A stretch of DNA of 57,904 bases from an uncultured Prevotella sp. Lineage in GTDB: Bacteria > Bacteroidota > Bacteroidia > Bacteroidales > Bacteroidaceae. The first letter of the stretch is position 1. Each line of letters starts with the position of its first letter. The stretch covers positions 1-57,904 of the forward strand of contig CAJOFE010000016.1 in assembly GCA_905233825.1 (NCBI GenBank). Direction: 5' to 3'. A model generated the notes under the pieces. That model searched no databases. It saw only the letters and a list, made by a program, of their open reading frames with translations, and had not been told where the DNA came from. A program made the position numbers and the translations under genes. Positions 44,621 through 52,172 of this stretch are shown one piece after another.

Positions 44621-45949
44621 TCAATTTTCCACTTGGCTATGCCGCTTCGCTCCGCTATGAATCTCACTTACTGGCACAGCCCATTTATAAAGTCCGCTAC
44701 TGACACTATCGACACGTGATACCACGCCTATGGCTATTACATCGCTCCCAGCCTTCATCAGTACAGGCCCTCCCGAGAATCCATGATTGATATTGCTCTC
44801 AAAGAAAAGATTCTCCTTCTTTGCCGATGCTCTGCGACGGATGGTTCCTTCAGTAAATGTCATACGCTTGTCGCCGATGCCCGTCATGGGATAGCCACAG
44901 ATCATCAGGGGTGTGCCACTCTTCACCTCGTTCAGTTGCTCTATGCTCGCCAGACGTACCTTGCCCTGCTCGGGGATGCTGTCAATCCACAGGATGTCGC
45001 CCAACTCCATCTCCCTGTTGGTAAAATATGGACGGATAGAACGCCAGTAGTAGGATTGGCTGAAGTCTGCCAGCATGAAGATGCCGTCTTTCTCTGTGTT
45101 GATATGTACCCGCTTGTCAGTGGAAGAGAACGAGTACTTCTTATTTCCCATAAAATCGTAGAGGCTGAACCACACTTGCAGGCGCATCACAGTATCGGAG
45201 GGATGGGTCTGATTGAAGGTTTCCGTCTCAATGGCCCACCTGACAATATCATCGTCGGCCAGGTCAGCTACCTTCGTCGTCAGGTCGAGGTCGGCGCCTA
45301 ACCAGTATTCCACACAATGACGGGCGGTGACCATTTTCCCATCGGTGGTAAGGAATGCAGTACCCATAGGGAGCCCGTCACCCTTAAGCCACCATCGCTG
45401 TTGCTGCTCTCCATCAATCAATAGCAACCGGCAGACGGAATCTACTTTCACTAAATAAACCGACTCTTCTATGGGCTCCACATCCTCGGCGCCTATCCTT
45501 GCCTCTCTGCCCATGAAGTTCAGAACGACGGCCATCAATGCCACCACAGCGAGTAGTCCTGCTACTACCCATTGCCAAGGATTGGTCTTGCTCTCATCAT
45601 CATACCTGTCATCGTCATGGCTGTGGAAGTACAGGGCCATGGGCTGGTTGTCGAAGCGTATGAGGTCGCCATCGCTCAGCAGATGGGCATAGCCGATGGT
45701 TCCCTTGCCGTCGATGCTGATGCTGACATGCTGCGAACGTCTGACGATGCGCCAACTCTTGCCATCCTCGTTCTGAATGATGGTGGCATAGTATTCCGGT
45801 TGCCAGTCGCCTGCCTCATAACGCACATCACAGTCGGCAGTCTCGCCGATATTAACAATGCGCTCCGTCAGCTTCTGCCGCTTCCCATGATGATGCCAGG
45901 CATTGCTTCCCTTAAACGTCAGTGAAATATAATGTTTCCGTTCCTTCAT
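44621..45949 (-). CDS. FHA-like domain / transmembrane helix / trypsin-like serine protease
   Basis: The protein has 442 residues. The N-terminal part (about 5-112) has the length and strand pattern of an FHA domain (RIVNIGETADCDV, LLSDGDLIRF), but the phosphothreonine-binding Arg and Ser are replaced (GE and PEYYA), so ligand binding may differ. One transmembrane helix follows (about 122-146, WVVAGLLAVVALMAVVL). The C-terminal part (about 160-430) is a trypsin-fold protease with H211 in TARHC, D288 or D295 in KDGIFMLAD and S392 in GFSGGPV. With no signal peptide, the FHA-like part should be cytoplasmic and the protease periplasmic. It overlaps the RyR gene by ATGA. Confidence 0.85.
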   Translation of the reverse strand: MKERKHYISLTFKGSNAWHHHGKRQKLTERIVNIGETADCDVRYEAGDWQPEYYATIIQNEDGKSWRIVRRSQHVSISIDGKGTIGYAHLLSDGDLIRFDNQPMALYFHSHDDDRYDDESKTNPWQWVVAGLLAVVALMAVVLNFMGREARIGAEDVEPIEESVYLVKVDSVCRLLLIDGEQQQRWWLKGDGLPMGTAFLTTDGKMVTARHCVEYWLGADLDLTTKVADLADDDIVRWAIETETFNQTHPSDTVMRLQVWFSLYDFMGNKKYSFSSTDKRVHINTEKDGIFMLADFSQSYYWRSIRPYFTNREMELGDILWIDSIPEQGKVRLASIEQLNEVKSGTPLMICGYPMTGIGDKRMTFTEGTIRRRASAKKENLFFESNINHGFSGGPVLMKAGSDVIAIGVVSRVDSVSSGLYKWAVPVSEIHSGAKRHSQVEN

Positions 45950-47418
45950 GCCTCACCTCCTTTCTCTTCGACAAAAGCCCTGGCTATCAGTGGCAGACAG
46001 GAACAGAGGCACAGGTTGTATATCTTTACCGACTTGCCCGTCTCGTCGGCTCGCAGGTCGTTGTAGGCTCGCAGGTCATAGTGTATCTTTCTTTTCTTCA
46101 GCACGCTCTTCTGGCTAATATCGGCCTCTACCGCCTGCTGCTCCTCCTCGGTGCATGGACGGAAGCCAAGAATCAGCTCTTCCACAATCCAGCGGTGATG
46201 CTCTGTCTGGGCCAACAACTCAATGTCTTTCTGCAGAATGTCGTAGAAATGCTCCCAGTCATCTGCGTCCAGCCCTACCGACCGCATCTTGGTGGCAATG
46301 GCCAACGCATTACAAATACACGACATTCGCTTCGCATTCGAAAGCCTGCCCCACGAGCGTTCCCGTTCCTCGGCATCTATCTCAACGGCATAGCGCAGCT
46401 CGCCACTCCACTTCTGAATGTTCTCACGATAGCAGCAGTCATAGACATAGTTCACGTTCTTGGCCATCTGAATAAGTGAGAGGTGAGAGGAGAGAGCGAA
46501 GTGGTAACAGCCCACCCCCTGACCATCCCCTTTAAAGGAAGGGGTAATATGAATGGGAATTGGGTGCGCATACAGTTCATCGGGCAAGAGCAGCGCCAAG
46601 CTCTGGTTCTTATCTACGCTGTCATGAGCCATCACCACCGTCATCAACTGCCGTTCGTCGCCAGCCCACAGCCGCAGTTTCTCACGCACATCAGCATCCC
46701 AGGGCTCAGCCACTACGAACTCCCACTCCACATCCACGAAATCCTCGCGCTTTCCCTCATACATGGGGTGATGGAACTTCACCACGACCTTTTCCTCACC
46801 TGGCTTCACCACGCGATAATAGCTATTGTCAAACAGATGCCGGTATCTCTTGGTCAGATCCTCACTCAGTTTCTCAGCCTCGGCATCAATCATCGTGATA
46901 CGCGTCCGCAACGAATGATCAAGCGTATAATTAGGATAATGAGCTACCAGCGCAGCCTGTATAGCCACCGTCTCTGCCACCCTGCCCATGCCACAAATCA
47001 CCAGGTGCACATGCCTCTCCGACTGTATGGTAATGGGCACATAGTCCAATACGATGCTGCGGCTCCACAACTCGTCTGTCGTGAACGGATATATATCTGC
47101 CCTTTGCCTGACCTCCTTGCAGAAGTCACAGGTCTGCAACATCCGTAACGTCTCAGCCTGTTGCACCATCAAATGACAAGTAAGCCTCCTCCCAGTGTGC
47201 TGCTCCACATCATATTCCAATGCCAGCTGTCCCACCACGGCGACGGCCCTGTCGTCCTCACCATCACCAGCCAGCACCCACAGCTCATCATAGTCATTGA
47301 TGCTGATACCCTCTGCCAATAATTCCTCTCTGCCATCCACGACGAAGCCCTTCGCCTCATACTGTCGTATAAGGCTATCCATCAGCATATGCTTGCCTAT
47401 TGCCAGTAGTTTCTTCAT
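45946..47418 (-). CDS. Rossmann (TrkA-N-like) protein with C-terminal RyR domain
   Basis: The protein has 490 residues without signal peptide, so cytoplasmic. Residues about 135-190 form a Rossmann-type segment VHLVICGMGRVAETVAIQAAL with the G-x-G-x-x-(A/E) loop that binds NAD or a related nucleotide, as in TrkA-N domains. Residues about 398-470 resemble the RyR domain, with AQTEHHRWIVEELILGFRP and HYDLRAYNDL. RyR and TrkA-N domains have been linked in comparative genomics to nucleotide-based signalling in bacterial conflict systems. About residues 290-320 are an inserted GC-palindrome peptide (PSFKGDGQGVG). It is the first gene of the six-gene operon and probably its sensor. Confidence 0.72.
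   Translation of the reverse strand: MKKLLAIGKHMLMDSLIRQYEAKGFVVDGREELLAEGISINDYDELWVLAGDGEDDRAVAVVGQLALEYDVEQHTGRRLTCHLMVQQAETLRMLQTCDFCKEVRQRADIYPFTTDELWSRSIVLDYVPITIQSERHVHLVICGMGRVAETVAIQAALVAHYPNYTLDHSLRTRITMIDAEAEKLSEDLTKRYRHLFDNSYYRVVKPGEEKVVVKFHHPMYEGKREDFVDVEWEFVVAEPWDADVREKLRLWAGDERQLMTVVMAHDSVDKNQSLALLLPDELYAHPIPIHITPSFKGDGQGVGCYHFALSSHLSLIQMAKNVNYVYDCCYRENIQKWSGELRYAVEIDAEERERSWGRLSNAKRMSCICNALAIATKMRSVGLDADDWEHFYDILQKDIELLAQTEHHRWIVEELILGFRPCTEEEQQAVEADISQKSVLKKRKIHYDLRAYNDLRADETGKSVKIYNLCLCSCLPLIARAFVEEKGGEA
46511..46545. repeat. GC-rich palindromic element inside the RyR-protein gene
   Basis: CCCCTTT and AAAGG-A-AGGGG pair around the centre of the element, in frame, encoding TPSFKGDGQGVG. 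A second low-complexity tract (about 46465-46495, encoding ALSSHLSLI) stands right beside it. Confidence 0.7.
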
Positions 47419-47449
47419 CGTTTCAGGTCATTCATGATGAATTCAGGTG

Positions 47450-47457
47450 CAAAAATA
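47450..47457 (-). promoter_or_regulatory. -7 box of the six-gene operon
   Basis: Reads TATTTTTG on the minus strand, about 32 bases before the start codon of the RyR gene. The -33 region is AT-rich (TTTA) rather than a clean TTTG, so this promoter is likely weak or needs an activator. Confidence 0.5.
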
Positions 47458-47496
47458 CACAATATTTTGTAAATAAAGAAAGAAAACAGGGAAAAA

Positions 47497-47676
47497 ATGC
47501 GTAATCTTGCGATATGCGTAAACACCAACGACTTGCAAGGACAAATCGTCAGCTATAGCAACAAGGTCTTCGCCGATACCAGCAGTTACATTGTTCATGC
47601 CAACGGCCAGATCAAAAAGATCTGGGTCAGGAAACCCACCCGTCGAGCGGATTTAAATCCTCCCGATGCTCAATGA
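47497..47676 (+). CDS. Possible 59-residue protein, doubtful
   Basis: An ATG-to-TGA frame encodes 59 residues (MRNLAICVNTNDLQGQIVSY onward). The composition is protein-like, with a basic C-terminal part (KKIWVRKPTRR). There is no recognisable SD site or promoter. It lies between the RyR operon promoter and the zinc-ribbon gene on the opposite strand. It could equally be a chance frame or part of a lost gene. Confidence 0.25.
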   Translation: MRNLAICVNTNDLQGQIVSYSNKVFADTSSYIVHANGQIKKIWVRKPTRRADLNPPDAQ

Positions 47677-47684
47677 TCTCCTGT

Positions 47685-48575
47685 CTACCACGGAGACTGA
47701 CCTTTTATCATTCTTTGAACGTATTCTTCGGCAGTTTCATCACCCTGCTCGGCAGCATTTTTCCACCAAGATAGGGCTTCGCTTCTGTCATAACCATAAT
47801 AATAATAACCCAATTCACGCATAGCCCTTGTCAAACCATTATTTGCAGATTCAATAAGCCATTGAAGAGCCTTAGACGGCATATCTTTGTACTTATGCCC
47901 CCCTTTATAATACATATACAATTCATATTGTGCAATAGCATCTCTATTAGCCGCTCGGTTTTCTAATTCATCAGAATATAAAACGTAGGAACGATCATGA
48001 GTACCATCGCTTTCTAATAATCTATCTTGTATATGGGAACAAATTATAGATAATAACATGAAACATACTATCGTTATAATACTTTTGGCAAAATTTAAAC
48101 CTAAATATTTGGTATAAAACAATGTTCCACTTTCCCATATCAAAATAAAACAACATATTATACTAAAACAAAATAAAAACCAACGAACAACGTTTAACGT
48201 ACTAGTCCATTCATGAATCCTTGCTTCATCTATCCAACAAGCTAAAACACAAATGCTGAAAAAAACTAAGGATGATAATAATACTATTCGTTTAGAGTTT
48301 TTTGCAGCCCATATCGATAAGACATAAGATAGAGATAGATATAATAAGAAACGCACTTGTATTACTTCTAAGACTTTCGAATAGTTAGAATTTACTAGAA
48401 AAAGATATTCGAATATATACTCAAGTATTAGGTATAATACAAATGCAAGAATACACCATAATACTTTTTTTGTGATTGTTGAAATGCCTTTGTTAATTAG
48501 GCAACCACAATTAGGACACATTTTTGCCTTATCAGAAACATCGTGCCCACATTCTGTACATTTTATCAGTGCCAT
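47685..48575 (-). CDS. Zinc-ribbon, multi-span membrane protein with Sel1-like repeats
   Basis: The protein has 296 residues. An N-terminal zinc ribbon (C6-T-E-C9 and C20-P-N-C23) precedes about five hydrophobic spans (about 35-180). The C-terminal part (about 205-290) contains Sel1-like repeats (AIAQYELYMYYKGG, ALQWLIESANNGLTRAMRELGYYYYG, ALSWWKNAAEQGDETA). Sel1 repeats mediate protein contacts. The gene is strongly AT-rich compared with its neighbours, suggesting recent acquisition. No function is known. A related 30-residue zinc ribbon lies about 170 bases upstream. Confidence 0.8.
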   Translation of the reverse strand: MALIKCTECGHDVSDKAKMCPNCGCLINKGISTITKKVLWCILAFVLYLILEYIFEYLFLVNSNYSKVLEVIQVRFLLYLSLSYVLSIWAAKNSKRIVLLSSLVFFSICVLACWIDEARIHEWTSTLNVVRWFLFCFSIICCFILIWESGTLFYTKYLGLNFAKSIITIVCFMLLSIICSHIQDRLLESDGTHDRSYVLYSDELENRAANRDAIAQYELYMYYKGGHKYKDMPSKALQWLIESANNGLTRAMRELGYYYYGYDRSEALSWWKNAAEQGDETAEEYVQRMIKGQSPW

Positions 48576-48748
48576 AGTCGTATAATTAATTTATAGTTTT
48601 GAAATTCTTATGATTGGGAGATTATGAATAGGGATTCTCTTCTGTATAAAGATTCTCTGAAGTTTGTTCTTCCCTAATCGCATCCATTTTCTCTGTAAAG
48701 CCTAAGCTTTACGTATCTTTTCCAAAATGTCTTCCTGTGCCTTCTGCC

Positions 48749-48841
48749 CTATTGCTCATTCTTTTCCCCGCATTTCGGGCATCCTGCTTCTACTAAGAAG
48801 TATACATGATTACATTTTAAACATTTAATAATGTCTGCCAT
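48749..48841 (-). CDS. 30-residue zinc-ribbon micro-protein
   Basis: An ATG-to-TAG frame encodes 30 residues: C7-L-K-C10, then C21-P-K-C24, an arrangement (CxxC, 10 residues, CxxC) that folds as a zinc ribbon. The layout matches the N-terminus of the neighbouring zinc-ribbon membrane protein. It may be a real small protein or the remnant of a duplicated gene that lost its membrane part. The first is suggested by an intact stop soon after the ribbon. Confidence 0.5.
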   Translation of the reverse strand: MADIIKCLKCNHVYFLVEAGCPKCGEKNEQ

Positions 48842-49367
48842 TGCACTTATTCAATAACACCTATGGCTCAATGGTGCGGTTAAATAGTTTTAGTTCTTAG
48901 GCATATGAAGAAAAGCGGAGCTAACCATTTTCCAACTTTGCCATAGTACTACTGTGAGTTGTCGAAGTTCACACTGATAGGCAAAGCGAAAATGCGCTTT
49001 CTTCAATATGTCTGCTGATCTGTTCGGAACAGCGGTACAAGTATACGTATTTTCTTTGGAAAACGCTCTGTTTTTGTTCGATTTTTAACTTTTAATAATC
49101 AAATCACATCCAAAAATCAGTTTCGCAGTCTGTATTTATTAAATATGTGTGCGCAGGACCTATTCGGGCGAATTTAAAACCCTCCCGAACGGGGCACGCG
49201 CAGCCTCCGACCTGATGTGGCCGTGCTAAATCATTTTTGCTACGTCCAAAATCGTTTTTGAAGCGTTCAAGTTGCTGTTTTGCTGCATTCTTAATTTTCA
49301 AGAACATGGATGAACGGATAAAAAGATAATCCTAAAAATCCAGTAATCCGCGTAAAAAAGAAAATAG

Positions 49368-49442
49368 GTGCCTTCTTTGAGTCCTGAAGATGCCTTCTTC
49401 ATGGCCAAAAGGTGCCTTCTTTATACCTTGGAGAAGGCATCT
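49368..49442. repeat. Regularly spaced GCCTTCTT motif array
   Basis: GGTGCCTTCTTT at 49368-49379, GATGCCTTCTTC at 49389-49400 and GGTGCCTTCTTT at 49411-49422 are spaced 21 and 22 bases apart, two helical turns. The reverse complement, GAGAAGGCATCT, follows at 49431-49442. Sites repeated on one face of DNA suggest binding of a multimeric protein, but a dispersed repeat is also possible. Confidence 0.8.
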
Positions 49443-49481
49443 GTTTCATATAGTTGTTTTCCCAAATCATTTATCGTTTCT

Positions 49482-49506
49482 CGCGCGTATGCGCGCACGC
49501 GCACAC
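49482..49506. other. 25-bp alternating pyrimidine-purine tract
   Basis: Every step alternates pyrimidine and purine, mostly CG and CA/TA. Such a tract can adopt left-handed Z-DNA under negative supercoiling. Confidence 0.75.
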
Positions 49507-49766
49507 TTAAAATTTTTCAAGAAAAAATCTGCACTTCTGCTCCGATTCTCTGCAAACTACTGTATAGCAATGAGATAGATAGGTGCAGATATGGTGACAA
49601 TAGTGACAGATAATGGGGAATTCAGCATAAAAAACCGCAATTTTTTGAAGAAAAAACATCAAAAATGAAAAAAAACGTGTAAAATTGAGGTATTATTGGG
49701 GCGAAAATCTGCAAAAAAGCCCCATTTCCACCCCAATTCCGACGTTTCAGAGCAGGAATTTGGCAG

Positions 49767-49809
49767 AAAAATGCAAAAAATTAGCAAAAAACAGAAAAAT
49801 CGACAAAAA
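49767..49809. other. Phased A-tracts downstream of the TPR gene
   Basis: A5-A6 tracts start at 49767, 49775, 49786, 49795 and 49805, intervals of 8-11 bases, close to one helical turn. This predicts intrinsically bent DNA just past the stop of the operon. Confidence 0.55.
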
Positions 49810-49812
49810 CAA

Positions 49813-52167
49813 TCACTCCCCGTTCTGCTTCTTCCATTTCCTGTATGCTTCGTTAATGCGCAGTTTTTCCTCACGCCCCACCTGTTTGATGTGGAACATG
49901 ACCCCGATGACGGTTTCAAAGTGATGACGGCTGATGACGCCGTCCTTCATCACAAGGATGTCCTTCGGCCGTCCGCGATATTCATCATTCTTCTTGAACA
50001 GGGAGACGGGGCTATTCTGTGTCCAGTCAGCAAACTCGAGAAGGATGTACTCACCGCTCATGCCCTGAGCTGCGGCTGGCGTGTCATCGCTCACAACGGT
50101 GGCGGTGAAGGTCTTGTCAGCCAGAAACTCGTCCAAATGGTTCTCGTCTATAGCCTGATAATACTCTACACTTTCTATGGCTGTTAAGACGTTTATTACG
50201 CTGGGATGGTCTGCATCCAATAGTTTCCCGTAGATAGACAAAGCCTTTCTCAAACAGTCCAATGCCTCGGTGTATTTCTTGCGTTCAACATACATGACAC
50301 CCATATTATTGTAGATACCTGCCACGCTGCTGTGCTCTTCGCCAAAGAGTCTTTTTCTCATGTCCAAGGCTTTCTTGTAATAACCGAGTGCCAAGCTGTC
50401 GTTGCCCATAGAGTCATAAATGGAGGCGAGGTTGTTGTAGGAATTGGCAATATCGGGATGGTCCTGTGTGTATAGCCTTTCACGTATATCCTTAGCCTTC
50501 ATGGAATATTTCAGGGCCAGTTCCAGACTGTCCTGATAGTCGTAAAGGGAACCTATGTGCCCATAACAGAAAGCCGCCAAGGAATTGTCCTCACCCATCA
50601 CTTTCAGAATGATGCGTAGTGCCTCCTGATATTGCTGCATGGCATTAGCGTAGTCTTGCTGTTGCTCATAGGTATCGCCTATGTTTATGTAGGATCTGGC
50701 AACGGAAGGATGATTAGTGCCCAATACATTCTTTTCTATGGATAGCGTTTCTTCGTAATACTCCAGAGCCAAGGCGCTTTTCCCGTATTCTGACCAGAAG
50801 GTGCCTATGTTGTTGTAGGTTTTGGCAAGGGTAAGGTTTTCTTCGTCCTCTTCGTCGAATAAGTCCAGAGCTTTCTGGTAATAGTCGAGTGCTTTCTCTG
50901 CATCGTCAAGATCCTGATAGAGCAAAGCAAGGTTATTGCACAGCAGGGCTTTTTCTTCGTTTGTATTGCCTGCCTGCTCCGCTATGCTCCATGCTTTCAG
51001 AAGATATTCTTCCGCATGGGGATAGTCTGCCTGTCGATAATAGCCACTTCCTATCTGCATATAGGCGAGGGCCACATCAGGATGAATGGAATCATAAACG
51101 GCTACGAAGATGTCACAGGCTTTCTGGTAGCATTCCAGTCCACGGACAAAATCCCCTTTCATAATATAGGCATAGCCGAGATTGTTATAGCACGTGGCGA
51201 TCTCTTGATCCTTGTCTGAATATCTCAAGGCAAGTTGGAAGAGTGAAATGGCATCATCATATCTGGCCAGATACCTGTCTATGAAACATCCGGCATCATT
51301 CACCCACTCTACATTCGTAGAGTCCAACCTTGCCCTTTGCTCTAAATAATGAGCGGCAGAATCGTTCTGATGAGCCTGAAGGAAACGGAGATGGAAATTA
51401 TAGCAGTCGGCGGCAATGGCTTCCATGCTCTTACGGGTGCCTGCCATGCTCGCATCTAAGGCTTTCTGTCGTTGGGCCAACTCTTCTGCTTCCTTAGCCT
51501 CAGCCTCCTGCTCAGCCTTCAACAATGCAATTCGATTACTCATGTCACCCCGTGAGCGGAGCAGAGAATCAGCCTTCTCTAACTCACCGTTCTCAAGGCA
51601 GTCGCTGACTTGCTGCTGGAAAGCGTCTAACTGGTCGTAGTCAAGGGTAGAGTAATACCTGGATAAGTCTTTAATAATCTTTTCGTTGTCCTCACGCTGT
51701 TGATTGAGGTCTTGGAGAAGGCGGTTTTTCTCTTCTACTGAAACATTCAATGCATCAATCTCGTCTTCCCGCTGCAGTATTTTTTTCTGAAGTTCCCTCC
51801 GCAGTTTCTTCTCCTTATCCAGTTGATCGGCCAGTTGCTGATCAGGTTCTTCCATGATGAGATAGAGCGGATTAGCAGAGTATTGATAGCTGCGGCAGGC
51901 CTCCTGATCCACAAGCAGATAACCGTTTTTCTTTACGCTCTCCAACTGATAATTATTTGTACGTAAGGGGAATGAAAACTTGCCATTTGCTCCACTCACC
52001 ACTGCCGAACGGTTCTTCACTTGCACAGTGGCTCCTTGAAGCCCCACACCTGGCTTCAACACGCCATTCACCATGCGCCCACGTGTCTTCACAATGCCCT
52101 GCTGCGTCTGGGCCGAGGCTATAACAACAACGAACAGGAAGAATAATAACCAAGGTGCTTTTCTCAT
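49813..52167 (-). CDS. Exported TPR protein, paralogue of the metacaspase-operon TPR protein
   Basis: The protein has 784 residues. A signal peptide (about 1-20, ending ASAQ) is followed by a carboxypeptidase-regulatory-like domain (about 22-110), a charged coiled coil (about 115-240) and about ten TPR repeats (about 290-690, such as CYNNLGYAYIMKGDF and SYNNLASIYDSMGND). The TPR part is kinesin-light-chain-like. The C-terminal part (about 690-784) is a separate region with no family I recognise. The first 190 residues are very close to the protein at 23219-25225. It is the third gene after the TerB-like and TIR genes, starting 5 bases after the TIR stop. Confidence 0.87.
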   Translation of the reverse strand: MRKAPWLLFFLFVVVIASAQTQQGIVKTRGRMVNGVLKPGVGLQGATVQVKNRSAVVSGANGKFSFPLRTNNYQLESVKKNGYLLVDQEACRSYQYSANPLYLIMEEPDQQLADQLDKEKKLRRELQKKILQREDEIDALNVSVEEKNRLLQDLNQQREDNEKIIKDLSRYYSTLDYDQLDAFQQQVSDCLENGELEKADSLLRSRGDMSNRIALLKAEQEAEAKEAEELAQRQKALDASMAGTRKSMEAIAADCYNFHLRFLQAHQNDSAAHYLEQRARLDSTNVEWVNDAGCFIDRYLARYDDAISLFQLALRYSDKDQEIATCYNNLGYAYIMKGDFVRGLECYQKACDIFVAVYDSIHPDVALAYMQIGSGYYRQADYPHAEEYLLKAWSIAEQAGNTNEEKALLCNNLALLYQDLDDAEKALDYYQKALDLFDEEDEENLTLAKTYNNIGTFWSEYGKSALALEYYEETLSIEKNVLGTNHPSVARSYINIGDTYEQQQDYANAMQQYQEALRIILKVMGEDNSLAAFCYGHIGSLYDYQDSLELALKYSMKAKDIRERLYTQDHPDIANSYNNLASIYDSMGNDSLALGYYKKALDMRKRLFGEEHSSVAGIYNNMGVMYVERKKYTEALDCLRKALSIYGKLLDADHPSVINVLTAIESVEYYQAIDENHLDEFLADKTFTATVVSDDTPAAAQGMSGEYILLEFADWTQNSPVSLFKKNDEYRGRPKDILVMKDGVISRHHFETVIGVMFHIKQVGREEKLRINEAYRKWKKQNGE

Positions 52168-52172
52168 AAAAT

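Larger units (their letters stand above)
48842..49812. other. Gene-poor AT-rich interval with repeats
   Basis: No convincing gene is seen. A 67-residue frame at 49104-49307 (minus) has no recognisable family and lies in a region with hairpin-like GC patches; I judge it more likely noncoding. The remaining structure is the GCCTTCTT array (49368-49442), an alternating pyrimidine-purine tract (49482-49506) and phased A-tracts (49767-49809). The interval separates the zinc-ribbon genes from the TPR gene. Confidence 0.6.

Noticed and set aside
48842..49103. Possible decayed transposase fragment or tRNA in the gap
   Set aside because: No intact frame, inverted ends, anticodon arm or TPsiC-like sequence could be supported by eye.
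49104..49307. 67-residue minus-strand frame
   Set aside because: No promoter, SD site or domain; lies in a repeat-rich, gene-poor stretch. Might be part of a dispersed repeat, but I cannot show it.
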